The position numbers and the translations under genes are program-made. This document shows positions 49,748 through 57,446 of a stretch of DNA of 64,000 nucleotides, in pieces (the first letter of the stretch is position 1; every line of letters begins with the position of its first letter). The notes under the pieces were generated by a model that was not told the origin of the DNA, made no database searches, and saw only the letters and a list, made by a program, of their open reading frames with translations. Source of the stretch: Salinirubrum litoreum (GTDB taxonomy: Archaea; Halobacteriota; Halobacteria; Halobacteriales; Haloferacaceae); the NCBI RefSeq assembly GCF_020567425.1, contig NZ_JAJCVJ010000001.1, positions 496,001-560,000 of the forward strand. The letters run 5' to 3'.

Positions 49748-50593
49748 TCAGACCGCGACCGGTTCGGATCGCTCGCGGTACGACTCGTAGACACGCTCGG
49801 CCCACTGTCGGGCGATCTCGGAGTCGGTATCGACCAGCACCCGGATCGCACCGGTCTCCTCGTCGTACCCCGCGATCGCCACCCGGTCGTCGAACACTGC
49901 GAGTCCGTAGGGGAGCGCCTCACGGGTCCGAAGCGTCAGGTGGCCGGTCTCGCTGGCGCGCTGGACACGCTCGGGGAAGCGTTCCCGGAGGTGTTCGACC
50001 GTGTCCGGCAAGGAGATGACCTCCACCTCGGTCTCGGCGAACAGTCGGTCGTACGCCCCGGTCAGTCCCGGTGGGACGATGTGTGTCGTGTTGAACGCCC
50101 GGAGCGTCTCGGTTCCAGCGAGCAACGAGAGGAACCGCGAGAGCGGCGCGTGCGGGTCGTCGGGTGTCGCGGTCGTGACGGTCGCGTCCGCGAAGGGCGC
50201 GACGACGAACTCCCGATGGTCCGGACAGATAGCGTCGAGCAGTGGGCCGAGTCGCCGTGTCGTCCGCACCCCGCGCTCGAATCTGACGACCTCCTCCGCG
50301 AGCGCGACGCCCTCGCCGGTGAGGTGGAAGGTCCCGTCCCGCCGCTCTGCCAACCCGTGATCGAGGAGCCAGCGCGTGAACCGGTGGCTCGTCGCCCGCG
50401 AGACGTCGAGACGCGATTCGAGTCCGGTCCTGTCCAGCGGTTCGTCGTAGAGTGCCTCCAGTAGCTCACGGTGCCGAAGCACCTCCAGGAGGTCGTCGGT
50501 CGACAGTCGCTCTGCGGTCTGCCAGTCGTCGGCGACGACCGACGCCAGTTCCTCGGTGGTCCGGAGGAGTTCGTCGAAGAGTGGGTTCGACAT
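49748..50593 (-). CDS. HTH transcription regulator, FilR1-type (DUF1724)
   Basis: The 281-residue protein has an N-terminal winged helix (about 35-105: 'RHRELLEALYDEPLDRTGLESRLDVSRATSHRFTRWLLDHGLAERRDGTFHLTGEGVALAEEV') and a C-terminal FilR1-type domain ('LRAFNTTHIVPPGLTGAYDRLFAETEVEVISLP', about 160-193; 'GLAVFDDRVAIAGYDEETGAIRVLVDTDS', about 233-261). Such regulators respond to unknown ligands in haloarchaea and methanogens. It diverges from a methyltransferase gene, and two palindromes sharing the half-site GTCTC/GAGAC occupy the gap, one beside its own TATA (GTTAAG, 50635-50640): autoregulation is likely. Confidence 0.86.
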   Translation of the reverse strand: MSNPLFDELLRTTEELASVVADDWQTAERLSTDDLLEVLRHRELLEALYDEPLDRTGLESRLDVSRATSHRFTRWLLDHGLAERRDGTFHLTGEGVALAEEVVRFERGVRTTRRLGPLLDAICPDHREFVVAPFADATVTTATPDDPHAPLSRFLSLLAGTETLRAFNTTHIVPPGLTGAYDRLFAETEVEVISLPDTVEHLRERFPERVQRASETGHLTLRTREALPYGLAVFDDRVAIAGYDEETGAIRVLVDTDSEIARQWAERVYESYRERSEPVAV

Positions 50594-50603
50594 GGGCTGG
50601 TCC

Positions 50604-50617
50604 GTCTCTCGTGAGAC
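50604..50617. promoter_or_regulatory. Operator candidate 1 (GTCTC-N4-GAGAC)
   Basis: GTCTC-TCGT-GAGAC, 11 bp upstream of the regulator's start codon, shares its half-site with the palindrome at 50644. It probably overlaps the regulator's transcription start. Confidence 0.5.
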
Positions 50618-50643
50618 AGTTCGACACCATCCGACTTAACCGT

Positions 50644-50660
50644 GTCTCAGGGCCTGAGAC
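50644..50660. promoter_or_regulatory. Operator candidate 2, perfect 8-bp palindrome
   Basis: GTCTCAGG-G-CCTGAGAC, immediately upstream of the regulator's TATA at 50635-50640 and about 35 bp upstream of the methyltransferase TATA. It is the best regulator site in this window and could control both divergent genes. Confidence 0.6.
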
Positions 50661-50694
50661 GGCTCTCACACCGTATCGTCTGGCTCGGCAGATG

Positions 50695-50700
50695 ACTATA
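50695..50700 (+). promoter_or_regulatory. TATA box of the divergent methyltransferase gene
   Basis: ACTATA lies 27-32 nt upstream of the ATG at 50727, the canonical distance for a leaderless haloarchaeal transcript. Confidence 0.5.
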
Positions 50701-50726
50701 GACCGACACAGCACGTCTGGCGAGAT

Positions 50727-51839
50727 ATGAGTTCGACGACCCCGAGCGAGCGAGGTGTACAGACGACAGTTTCGACAGACACCGAGGCGTTCGTGGAGCG
50801 CCTCGTCACGGCTGTCGCGGGTGCCTTCGACGTGTACGCCGTCTACCTCGGCGACCGACTCGGCTTCTACCGCACACTCGCCGACGCGGGGCCCCTGACG
50901 ACGACCGACCTCTCCGAGGCGACCGACTGCCACGAGCGCTACGTCCGGGAGTGGTGTGAACAGCAGGCCGTGACAGGCGTGTTGACCGTGGACGACCCGT
51001 CTCTCCCGGCTACGGACCGACGGTTCGACCTCCCGGACGCCTTCGTGGAGGTGTTGACCGACGAGGAGAGCCTCCAGTTCCTCGCACCACTCGCGCAGGT
51101 GTTCGTCGGTGCGGTCCACCCGATACCCCAGGTCGCCGAGGCGTACCGAACCGGTGAGGGCGTCCCCTTCTCCGCGTTCGGTCACGACATGCACGAGGGA
51201 CAGGGGCGGATGAATCGCCCCGCCTTCCGGCATCTGCTCGGGACGGAGTGGCTTCCCTCGCTCCCGGACGTGGACGAACGACTCCGCCGACCCGGTGCGC
51301 GTGTCGCCGACATCGGTCTCGGACACGCCCACTCGGCGATCGGTATCGCCGAGGCGTACCCGACCGTGAGAGTCGACGGCTACGATCTGGACGCCGAATC
51401 GGTGCGTTCCGCCCGCCAGCACGTCGCCGAGGCCGGACTCGCCGATCGGATCACGGTCGAACTGCGTGACGCGGCAGGGGTGTCGGCGACCGAGACTTAC
51501 GACCTCGTGACGGCCTTCGAGTGTGTCCACGACACGAGCGACCCGGTGTCGGTTCTCCGGACGATGCGGGAGTTGGCGGGCGACGAGGGCACCGTCCTCG
51601 TGATGGACGAGCGCGTCGGTGACGCCTTCGGCGAGGAAGCCGAGTTCGACTGGTTGATGTACGGCTGGAGTATCCTCCACTGTCTCCCGGTCGGGCTGGT
51701 CGAGGAGCCAGCAGTCGGCACTGGGACCGTGATGCGCGCCGACACGCTCCGGGAGTACGCCGAGCGAGCCGGGTTCTCGGCGGTCGAGATCCTGCCGATA
51801 GAGACCGACTTCTTCCGGTTCTACCGGTTGACGCCCTGA
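50727..51839 (+). CDS. Class I SAM-dependent methyltransferase with N-terminal winged helix (Rv2258c-like)
   Basis: The 370-residue protein has an N-terminal helical/winged-helix dimerisation domain (about 20-110: 'FYRTLADAGPLTTTDLSEATDCHERYVREWCEQQAVTGVL') and a Rossmann-like SAM domain whose motif I is 'VADIGLGHAHSAIGIAEAYP' (about 193-212), acidic 'VDGYDLD', and 'YDLVTAFECVHDTSDPVSVLRTMRELAGDEGTVLVMDERV' (about 258-297). This is like O-/S-methyltransferases of the Rv2258c group. It is divergently transcribed from the FilR1-type regulator with two palindromes between, so it is probably induced by that regulator's ligand. Substrate unknown. Confidence 0.87.
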   Translation: MSSTTPSERGVQTTVSTDTEAFVERLVTAVAGAFDVYAVYLGDRLGFYRTLADAGPLTTTDLSEATDCHERYVREWCEQQAVTGVLTVDDPSLPATDRRFDLPDAFVEVLTDEESLQFLAPLAQVFVGAVHPIPQVAEAYRTGEGVPFSAFGHDMHEGQGRMNRPAFRHLLGTEWLPSLPDVDERLRRPGARVADIGLGHAHSAIGIAEAYPTVRVDGYDLDAESVRSARQHVAEAGLADRITVELRDAAGVSATETYDLVTAFECVHDTSDPVSVLRTMRELAGDEGTVLVMDERVGDAFGEEAEFDWLMYGWSILHCLPVGLVEEPAVGTGTVMRADTLREYAERAGFSAVEILPIETDFFRFYRLTP

Positions 51840-51985
51840 GAGTCGGGAGCTGATACCGCGAAGACGAGGGCCGGATGTGACCCAAGCACGACCGAGACCC
51901 GGCGCGTGCGCGACTCCGACGCGCACGCGAGGGAGGCGGGGGTGGGCGGTGCGGAGAACCCCCGCCGAGGCTGGGGAGGACCGAG

Positions 51986-52077
51986 GTGCGGTTGCTGTGC
52001 TGTCGGCAGTTGCGGTGTTGTACTGTCGGCAGTTGCGGTGTTGTGCTGTCGGCAGTTGCGGTGCTGTGCTGTCGCGA
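51986..52077. repeat. 23-bp minisatellite, about four units
   Basis: Units beginning GTTGCGGTGTTG at 52009, 52032 and 52055 (the last diverging near its end), with a more degenerate unit from 51986, recur every 23 bp; each contains CTGTCGGCA. A period of 23 is not a multiple of three and no frame looks protein-coding, so it is non-coding DNA between the methyltransferase and the CBS-HEPN gene. It fits no CRISPR pattern (no spacers). Confidence 0.75.
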
Positions 52078-52113
52078 TGCTGTAGAGTTGCGGTCACAGC
52101 TACAGTCGTGACA

Positions 52114-52142
52114 CTCCCGAGCCGAGACCACGGTCTCGGGAG
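52114..52142. repeat. Nested inverted repeats before the CBS-HEPN gene
   Basis: CCGAGACC-AC-GGTCTCGG (52122-52139) lies inside CTCCCGAG (52114-52121) paired with CTCGGGAG (52135-52142), giving two alternative hairpins. It may terminate the upstream transcript or be a regulator site; its GAGAC/GTCTC core recalls the operator words at 50604 and 50644. Confidence 0.5.
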
Positions 52143-52274
52143 ACCGGGCCACCGGAGACGACCGCCTCGAAGACGGCGACCAAGAAGACGACCACCTCGT
52201 TCCAGTCAACCCGCCGTCGGCAGTTTCTCGCCCGGCCGGAACGCCTTTGCGACAACCGACCGCACCACTGGTCA

Positions 52275-53144
52275 ATGTTCGGCGACCAGGAGCGGGTGAC
52301 GGTCCGAGAACTGATGACCGACGACATCGAACGCGTCTCGGCGGGGGCGTCGGTCGGCGAGGTCCACGAGTGGCTGACCGAGAACGGGTACACCGCCGCT
52401 CCGGTCGCGCGTGACGACCCGCCGCACCTCTACGTCACGCGTGCGGACCTCGACGAGGCACTGCCCGGTGCGACCGACGACCCGGTCTACAAACACGCCG
52501 AACGCGTCGGCCTGGAAGATCTGGTCGCACCCGACGCGGAGTTCGGCGAGTTGCTCGCCGAGTTGGAGGAGCGCCCGGTCTACTTCGTCGGCTGGCACGG
52601 CGAGGTCGTCGGCGTCGTCTCGCGCTCCGATCTGAACAAACCCGCCGCCCACGCCTTTCTCTACACCCGCGTCGGCGAACTGGAGATGCGCCTCCGTGAT
52701 CTGGTGGACGCCGAAGCCGACTGGGAGGGCACCCTCGCCACCGAACCGGCCCGTGACCACGACGGCTGTGAGACCGAGTACGACGCCGTCCTGCAGTCCT
52801 ACGAGTCCTACGAGGACGCCGACATCCAACTTCGGCCGATCGACTACACGACCTTCTACCAACTCCAGAAGTGCCTCCGGGCCAGCCCCGAGGCGGTCGA
52901 AGAACTCCCGTTCGCCGACACTGACGAGGCCGACGACGCAGTCGACGCCATCCGAAACCTCCGCAATCATGTCGCACACTACGGCAACGTCGTCCACAAC
53001 GTCGACGAGACGTACCTGAACTCGGGCCGGAACGTCCACGAACTCTCCGAGTTGTACGCGACGATGACGGAGACGCTGGAAGCGCTCCGCGACTGGTCGG
53101 ATCGGGAGACCGGCGAGCGCCCGGTGGGTCAGGCGAGCGACTGA
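52275..53144 (+). CDS. CBS-domain protein fused to a HEPN-like RNase domain
   Basis: The 289-residue protein has two N-terminal CBS motifs (about 5-115; 'VRELMTDDIERVSAGASVGEVHEWLTENGYTAAPV' then 'PVYFVGWHGEVVGVVSRSDLNKP'), a family of nucleotide-sensing modules, and a C-terminal helical domain (about 130-285) with the HEPN Rx4-6H motif R230-N-H-V-A-H235 in 'IRNLRNHVAHYG'. HEPN domains often act as RNases in defence, stress and RNA-maturation systems. CBS ligands (adenine nucleotides or similar) might control the activity. The association is inferred from motifs only. Confidence 0.72.
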   Translation: MFGDQERVTVRELMTDDIERVSAGASVGEVHEWLTENGYTAAPVARDDPPHLYVTRADLDEALPGATDDPVYKHAERVGLEDLVAPDAEFGELLAELEERPVYFVGWHGEVVGVVSRSDLNKPAAHAFLYTRVGELEMRLRDLVDAEADWEGTLATEPARDHDGCETEYDAVLQSYESYEDADIQLRPIDYTTFYQLQKCLRASPEAVEELPFADTDEADDAVDAIRNLRNHVAHYGNVVHNVDETYLNSGRNVHELSELYATMTETLEALRDWSDRETGERPVGQASD

Positions 53145-53243
53145 GCCGGCGTCCGCTCGGTCGTCCACTACCGCCGCGAGACGTCCGAGACTGTGCAGGT
53201 CGTCATCGAAACTACCGTACCTCCGGTGTCCGAAGGACGGTCA

Positions 53244-53498
53244 ATGCCAACCGACTCCGGGAGTAGCAAGTCCGACCGTCGGCGTCGGAGCGTCCGCCAA
53301 CTGCTGTTCGTCATCGCCGGCTCACACACCGGGGCGTTCATCGGCTCGACCGTCCCGACCTTCGGCCTGCCGGGTGACGTGTTCTCGGTCCTCCTCTTGG
53401 GGTTCCTGTTCGTCCTGCCGTTCGCCGTGGACTCGAACTGGGAGTGGATCGAGGGGAAGTACTTCGCGCTGTTCCCGGTCGAACCCGACGGCGAGTAG
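53244..53498 (+). CDS. Small membrane protein (84 aa), unknown
   Basis: From the ATG at 53244 the 84-residue protein has a basic N-terminus (SKSDRRRRSVRQ) and two hydrophobic segments (about 19-40 and 45-65) with 'VDSNWEWIEGKYFALFPVEPDGE' at the C-terminus. A GTG upstream at 53193 gives a longer version without support. Function unknown. It lies between the CBS-HEPN gene and the ABC exporter gene. Confidence 0.55.
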   Translation: MPTDSGSSKSDRRRRSVRQLLFVIAGSHTGAFIGSTVPTFGLPGDVFSVLLLGFLFVLPFAVDSNWEWIEGKYFALFPVEPDGE

Positions 53499-53564
53499 CT
53501 GAGTGACCGCACAGCGTTCGCCCGACGACCAGCTACTTCCGGGTGACCGCCGCCCGCTCGACGG

Positions 53565-55457
53565 CTACTGTCCCGCGTCGTCCAACATCGCCAGGGCGTC
53601 TCGGTCGGACTCGCCGGCCTGGATCGCCCACAGGGTCGCGTACAATCCGCCTGCCGCCACCAACTCGTCGTGGGTCCCGCGTTCGACGATCCGTCCGCCG
53701 TCCAGTACCACGATCAGGTCGGCCGACCGGACCGTCGAGAGTCGGTGTGCGATGACGACCGTCGTTCGATCGGCAGTGAGGTCGGTCAGCGCACGCTGGA
53801 TGTACGCCTCGGTCTCGGTGTCGACCGCCGAGGTCGCCTCGTCCAACACGAGGATCGCCGGGTCACGCAGCATCGCCCGCGCGAGCGAGAGTCGCTGGCG
53901 CTGGCCGCCGGAGAGCTTCACCCCGCGTTCGCCGATCCGGGTGTCGTAGCCGTCGGGGAGCGACCGGACGAACGCGTCGGCCTCGGCGGCTTCGGCGGCC
54001 GCGATCATCTCCGCTTCTGTCGCGTCGAACCGCCCGTACAGCAGGTTCTCACGAACCGTGCCGTCGAAGAGGAAGGTGTCCTGTGAGACGTAGCCGATGG
54101 CGTCCCGGAGACTGTCGAGCGTCACGTCCCGCACGTCGTGTCCGTCCACGCGGACCGCCCCCTCATCGACGTCGTACAGGCGGAGCAGGAGTTTCGCGGC
54201 AGTAGACTTCCCGGCGCCGGTCGGGCCGACGAACGCGACCGTCCGGCCGGGATCGACCGAGAACGAGACGTTCCGCAGGACTGGCTCGTCGCCGTAGCCG
54301 AAGGTCACGTCGTCGTACTCGACTTCGCCGCGCACCGCGTCGAGTGCCACGGCGTCCTCGCGGTCGGCGATGCGGGCTGGCTGGTCCTGCAGCGCGAAGA
54401 TGCGCTCGCCGGAGGCGCGGGCGTTCTCGTAGCTGTTGACGATCCTCCCCATGCCGGCGAGGGGGTCGACGAATCGCTGGCTCATGAACAGGAACGTGAC
54501 GAACTCGCCGACCAGCAGGTCGCCCGAGAACCCTGGCGGCGCGCCGACGACGAGCCAGTAGCCGCCGAGGGCGAACGTCGCGGCGAAGGAGACGCCCGCC
54601 AGCAGGTCCATCCCCGGTTGGTAGAGGTACTCCAGTTTGACGACGGCCCACGTCCGGAGGTACGACTCCCAGGAGGCGTCCTCGACGCGGTCGGTCTCGT
54701 AGTCGCCGGTGTTGGCGGTCTTGATGACCTCCATCCCGCCGACGTTCGCCTCGATGCGCCCGGTCAGGTCGCCGATGCTCGCTCGCAGGGCGCGGTAGAG
54801 CGGCCGGACCGTCCGCGTGAACCAGACCGTGAACGTCGCCAGCAAGGGGACCGCGACCAGCGTGACGAGGGCGAGTTGCCAGTTGAGGTAGAAGAGGAGG
54901 GCGGCGATACCGACGACCGTGACGACCAACTGGAGCGCGCCGGAGACGGTCCCGTTCAGAAAGGACTTCAGGTTCCGCACGTCGTCACCGAGCACCGCGA
55001 GCAGTTGGCCGGTCTGCTTGTCGTCGAAGAATGCCATGTCGAGCGACTGCATCGCGCGGTAGGTGTCACTGCGGACACGGTGCTGGACCCGGTTCGAGAA
55101 CAGCGATAGCGAGACGCCCTGCGTCCAGCCGAAGACGACCGAGAGCAGAAACGCCCCGACGATGAGGCCGACGGAGAGCCACAACTGCGCGACCGGTTCC
55201 GTGGGAAGCCACGCCGTCGGCACCAGTGGAAGTCGGTACGCGGCCCCGTTTCCGAACGTCGCGTCGATGGCGACACCCAGGACGAGCGGCGGGACGAGTC
55301 CCGCGAAGCGCGAGAGGATGCTGGTCACGACACCGAGCGTGAACAGGTGGACGTCCCGGCGACCGTAGATCGAGAAGAGTCGGGCCATCGGATCGGGGGC
55401 GTCACTGTCGGGGGCGAGGAAGCCGTCGGCCAGTTCTACTCGTCGGCTACGTGCCAC
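53565..55457 (-). CDS. ABC-type exporter, fused permease-ATPase
   Basis: The 630-residue protein has a six-helix type I ABC exporter membrane domain (about 35-325) and a complete ATPase: Walker A 'GPTGAGKST' (about 413-421), Q-loop 'YVSQDTFLF', signature 'LSGGQRQRLSLARAM' (about 517-531), Walker B 'ILVLDEATSAVD' (about 538-549) and His switch 'IAHRLS'. It should export a hydrophobic or peptide-like compound; partner unknown and none adjacent. The GTG at 55457 gives a 23-residue N-terminal extension before M in 'MARLFSIYGRRD' (55388), which is an alternative start. Confidence 0.93.
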   Translation of the reverse strand: MARSRRVELADGFLAPDSDAPDPMARLFSIYGRRDVHLFTLGVVTSILSRFAGLVPPLVLGVAIDATFGNGAAYRLPLVPTAWLPTEPVAQLWLSVGLIVGAFLLSVVFGWTQGVSLSLFSNRVQHRVRSDTYRAMQSLDMAFFDDKQTGQLLAVLGDDVRNLKSFLNGTVSGALQLVVTVVGIAALLFYLNWQLALVTLVAVPLLATFTVWFTRTVRPLYRALRASIGDLTGRIEANVGGMEVIKTANTGDYETDRVEDASWESYLRTWAVVKLEYLYQPGMDLLAGVSFAATFALGGYWLVVGAPPGFSGDLLVGEFVTFLFMSQRFVDPLAGMGRIVNSYENARASGERIFALQDQPARIADREDAVALDAVRGEVEYDDVTFGYGDEPVLRNVSFSVDPGRTVAFVGPTGAGKSTAAKLLLRLYDVDEGAVRVDGHDVRDVTLDSLRDAIGYVSQDTFLFDGTVRENLLYGRFDATEAEMIAAAEAAEADAFVRSLPDGYDTRIGERGVKLSGGQRQRLSLARAMLRDPAILVLDEATSAVDTETEAYIQRALTDLTADRTTVVIAHRLSTVRSADLIVVLDGGRIVERGTHDELVAAGGLYATLWAIQAGESDRDALAMLDDAGQ

Positions 55458-55736
55458 GCGGTGTCGCCTCCCTCGGCAGGTGTGCGCCCACGTCGGCCGC
55501 GTGCTGGCGGACTGCGATGGTGGTGCGAGCCGGCGTGGTCGGTCTGTCGCTAGTCGGTGTATCTGTCGGCTGAATCACGGCGAGCCTCCCGGAGCGAAAC
55601 TGCTCCGTGGACACTAACCGGAGGTAAGCGCCCAGCGGTATATCACGCTCGCGGTGGTCGGCGGCGCGGCTGTCACATCGGCGGACGCCCGCGACCCACC
55701 TGAAAACACTTGTACCGGACGCCGGAAGCGAGTCGT

Positions 55737-56711
55737 ATGTCCCCGACAGAGTCGACTCTCTCTCCTCGATCACGACGCGCCCTCCTCGCCGCAGTCGGCA
55801 CCGCGACGTTCGGCGGCCTCGCCGGCTGTCTGGACGAGGTCGGCAAGTCGGCAGACCGCGACGGGCCACCCCCGTCGGACGCCGACATCGGTTCGTCGTC
55901 CGCGAACTCGTCGCCGGATGAGAGCGCCGGACGCACCGACGACGACTCGCCGACACAGTTCCAGTTGACCCACGTCGAACCCGCAGACGTAGACGCCCCG
56001 GTCGTCGTCTACCCGACACAGCTTCGGACGTGGCTCCGCGACGCGGCCGGAAGCGAGGAGCCGATCCGAGTCCACGCGAGCGCGCCGGTGTACGCGCCGA
56101 CGCCGATGCTCACGGCGCTGTCGGCGGTCGAACTTCCAGCGGACGAAGCCGGCGAAGGAGCCAGACAGACGTACGAAATCCGGGGCGAGGGCGGGACGCG
56201 CTACGACCTCCTCGTCGGCGCGAAACCGGTCGAGTCGGTGCCGGACGACGCCGACCCCACGCCGGTGGCAGACCTCTCCGAGGGACGTCGGGACCTCGTT
56301 CGCGGGGCGATCAGCGACCAGTCGCGGGCGAGGGTCGTGCCGGAGACCCGACTCGGCGAGTGGGTCCGGACCGACTTTTTCGACGGCTACGTCGAACGCC
56401 AGGGAACCGTCTACCGTGGTCACGAGATCCAGCAGACAGACGCGGCGTTCTTCTCGAAGGAGTTCTGGCTGGTGGTCTCGCTCGTGCCGGTCCCGGCGTC
56501 GGAGACTCCGACACCGACGCTCGGCCTCGCGTTTCCCGAGGTCCCCGAGGCGGTGCGGTCTGCGGTCGATCCGGTGCTCTCGGAGTCGAAGCAGTCGACG
56601 TCGGTGACGACCGCGACCGTCGAGGATGACAGCATACTCCGCGAGTTCGCCGAGGAGTACGACTACCTGCTGACCCACACCGCGTTGTTCGAGATCGGGA
56701 GGGAGACGTGA
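55737..56711 (+). CDS. Tat lipoprotein, unknown function (324 aa)
   Basis: The 324-residue protein has a Tat signal (SPRSRRALLAAVGTATFGG, residues 9-27) and lipobox 'LAGC' with Cys near 31, then a polar linker (about 40-70) and a soluble domain with 'TQFQLTHVEPADVDAPVVVYPTQLRTWLRDAAGSEEPIRVHASAPVYAPTPMLTALSAVELPADEAG' (about 73-140). I do not recognise the family. The preceding 279-bp gap (55458-55736) holds only a GGTATATCACGC promoter-like element near 55650. Confidence 0.72.
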   Translation: MSPTESTLSPRSRRALLAAVGTATFGGLAGCLDEVGKSADRDGPPPSDADIGSSSANSSPDESAGRTDDDSPTQFQLTHVEPADVDAPVVVYPTQLRTWLRDAAGSEEPIRVHASAPVYAPTPMLTALSAVELPADEAGEGARQTYEIRGEGGTRYDLLVGAKPVESVPDDADPTPVADLSEGRRDLVRGAISDQSRARVVPETRLGEWVRTDFFDGYVERQGTVYRGHEIQQTDAAFFSKEFWLVVSLVPVPASETPTPTLGLAFPEVPEAVRSAVDPVLSESKQSTSVTTATVEDDSILREFAEEYDYLLTHTALFEIGRET

Positions 56712-56736
56712 TCGAACGCGGTCGAGGGGGAGAGGC

Positions 56737-57072
56737 GTGACAGCTATCGGTGCGCTGAAGCGTGTCGCCGACTCACCCGCCGTGGACGCCGTCGGGACGG
56801 TCGCGGTCGCGGCGCTGGTCGCCTCGCTCGGCGTCCAGAACCCGGTCCAACCGGCGATACTCGTCGCGCTGTGGCTGTCGTTCGTCGTCGAACGACGAGT
56901 TCCGGTCGAACGGTGGGCGGCGAGAGCGGTGCTCGGTCTCGGTCCGCTGGTCGCGGGAGCCTACTCGCTGTCGGTCGGCGACGATCCGTTCACGGTCGGA
57001 CTCTGGTTCGGCGGTGCAGGGGTCGTCTTCGGGCTCTCACTGCTCGAACGTCGGTCGCAGAACCGGGGGTGA
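56737..57072 (+). CDS. Small membrane protein (111 aa), unknown
   Basis: Starting with GTG at 56737, the protein has three hydrophobic segments (about 19-48, 62-80 and 86-104) linked by 'ERRVPVERWAARAVLGLG', with a short C-terminal basic tail 'LLERRSQNRG'. Its GTG lies 25 bp after the lipoprotein stop on the same strand, so an operon is possible. No function can be assigned. Confidence 0.6.
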   Translation: MTAIGALKRVADSPAVDAVGTVAVAALVASLGVQNPVQPAILVALWLSFVVERRVPVERWAARAVLGLGPLVAGAYSLSVGDDPFTVGLWFGGAGVVFGLSLLERRSQNRG

Positions 57073-57081
57073 CACACCGCG

Positions 57082-57372
57082 TCAGGACTTCTCGACGGCC
57101 TGCACCTGGAACTCGGCGTAGCCGCCGTAGGCGACCTCCAGGGCACCGAGCCACCAGTTCCACCGACTCGCCAGTGAGTCTCCCTCGGGCGCGTCTGCGA
57201 GGTTGTCGAGGATCTCCTGGGTCGTCAGCGGCGTGTCTCGGTCGCGGTCGACCGTCCCGGAGTCGGCCAGATCGCGGGCCTGCCGGACGACCACCCGGCG
57301 CTCCGCGTCGGTCCCGCCGAACCGTTCGGCCAGTGCCGCGTCGAGTTCCGCCGGGTCGAGTGTGTCGGTCAC
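57082..57372 (-). CDS. Small acidic protein, unknown (96 aa)
   Basis: From a GTG at 57372 (VTDTLDPAELDAALAERFGG) the protein is 96 residues, acidic and soluble, with 'RRVVVRQARDLADSGTVDRDRDTPLTTQEILDNLADAPEGDSLASRWNWWLGALEVAYGGYAEFQVQAVEKS'. The 'ASRWNWWLGALEVAYGGYAEFQV' end is distinctive but I cannot place it. It converges on the small membrane protein (9 bp between stops) and may be co-transcribed with the next minus-strand gene. Confidence 0.55.
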   Translation of the reverse strand: MTDTLDPAELDAALAERFGGTDAERRVVVRQARDLADSGTVDRDRDTPLTTQEILDNLADAPEGDSLASRWNWWLGALEVAYGGYAEFQVQAVEKS

Positions 57373-57446
57373 GACGGGTCGTAGGCGACCGACCGGCAAG
57401 AGTGCAGCGTCGACTGCGTCGACAGGTCACTCACCGACTGTCGGAC

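Noticed and set aside
51986-52077. CRISPR array
   Set aside because: The 23-bp units are directly abutting with no spacers and are not palindromic; this is a minisatellite. No cas genes are present.
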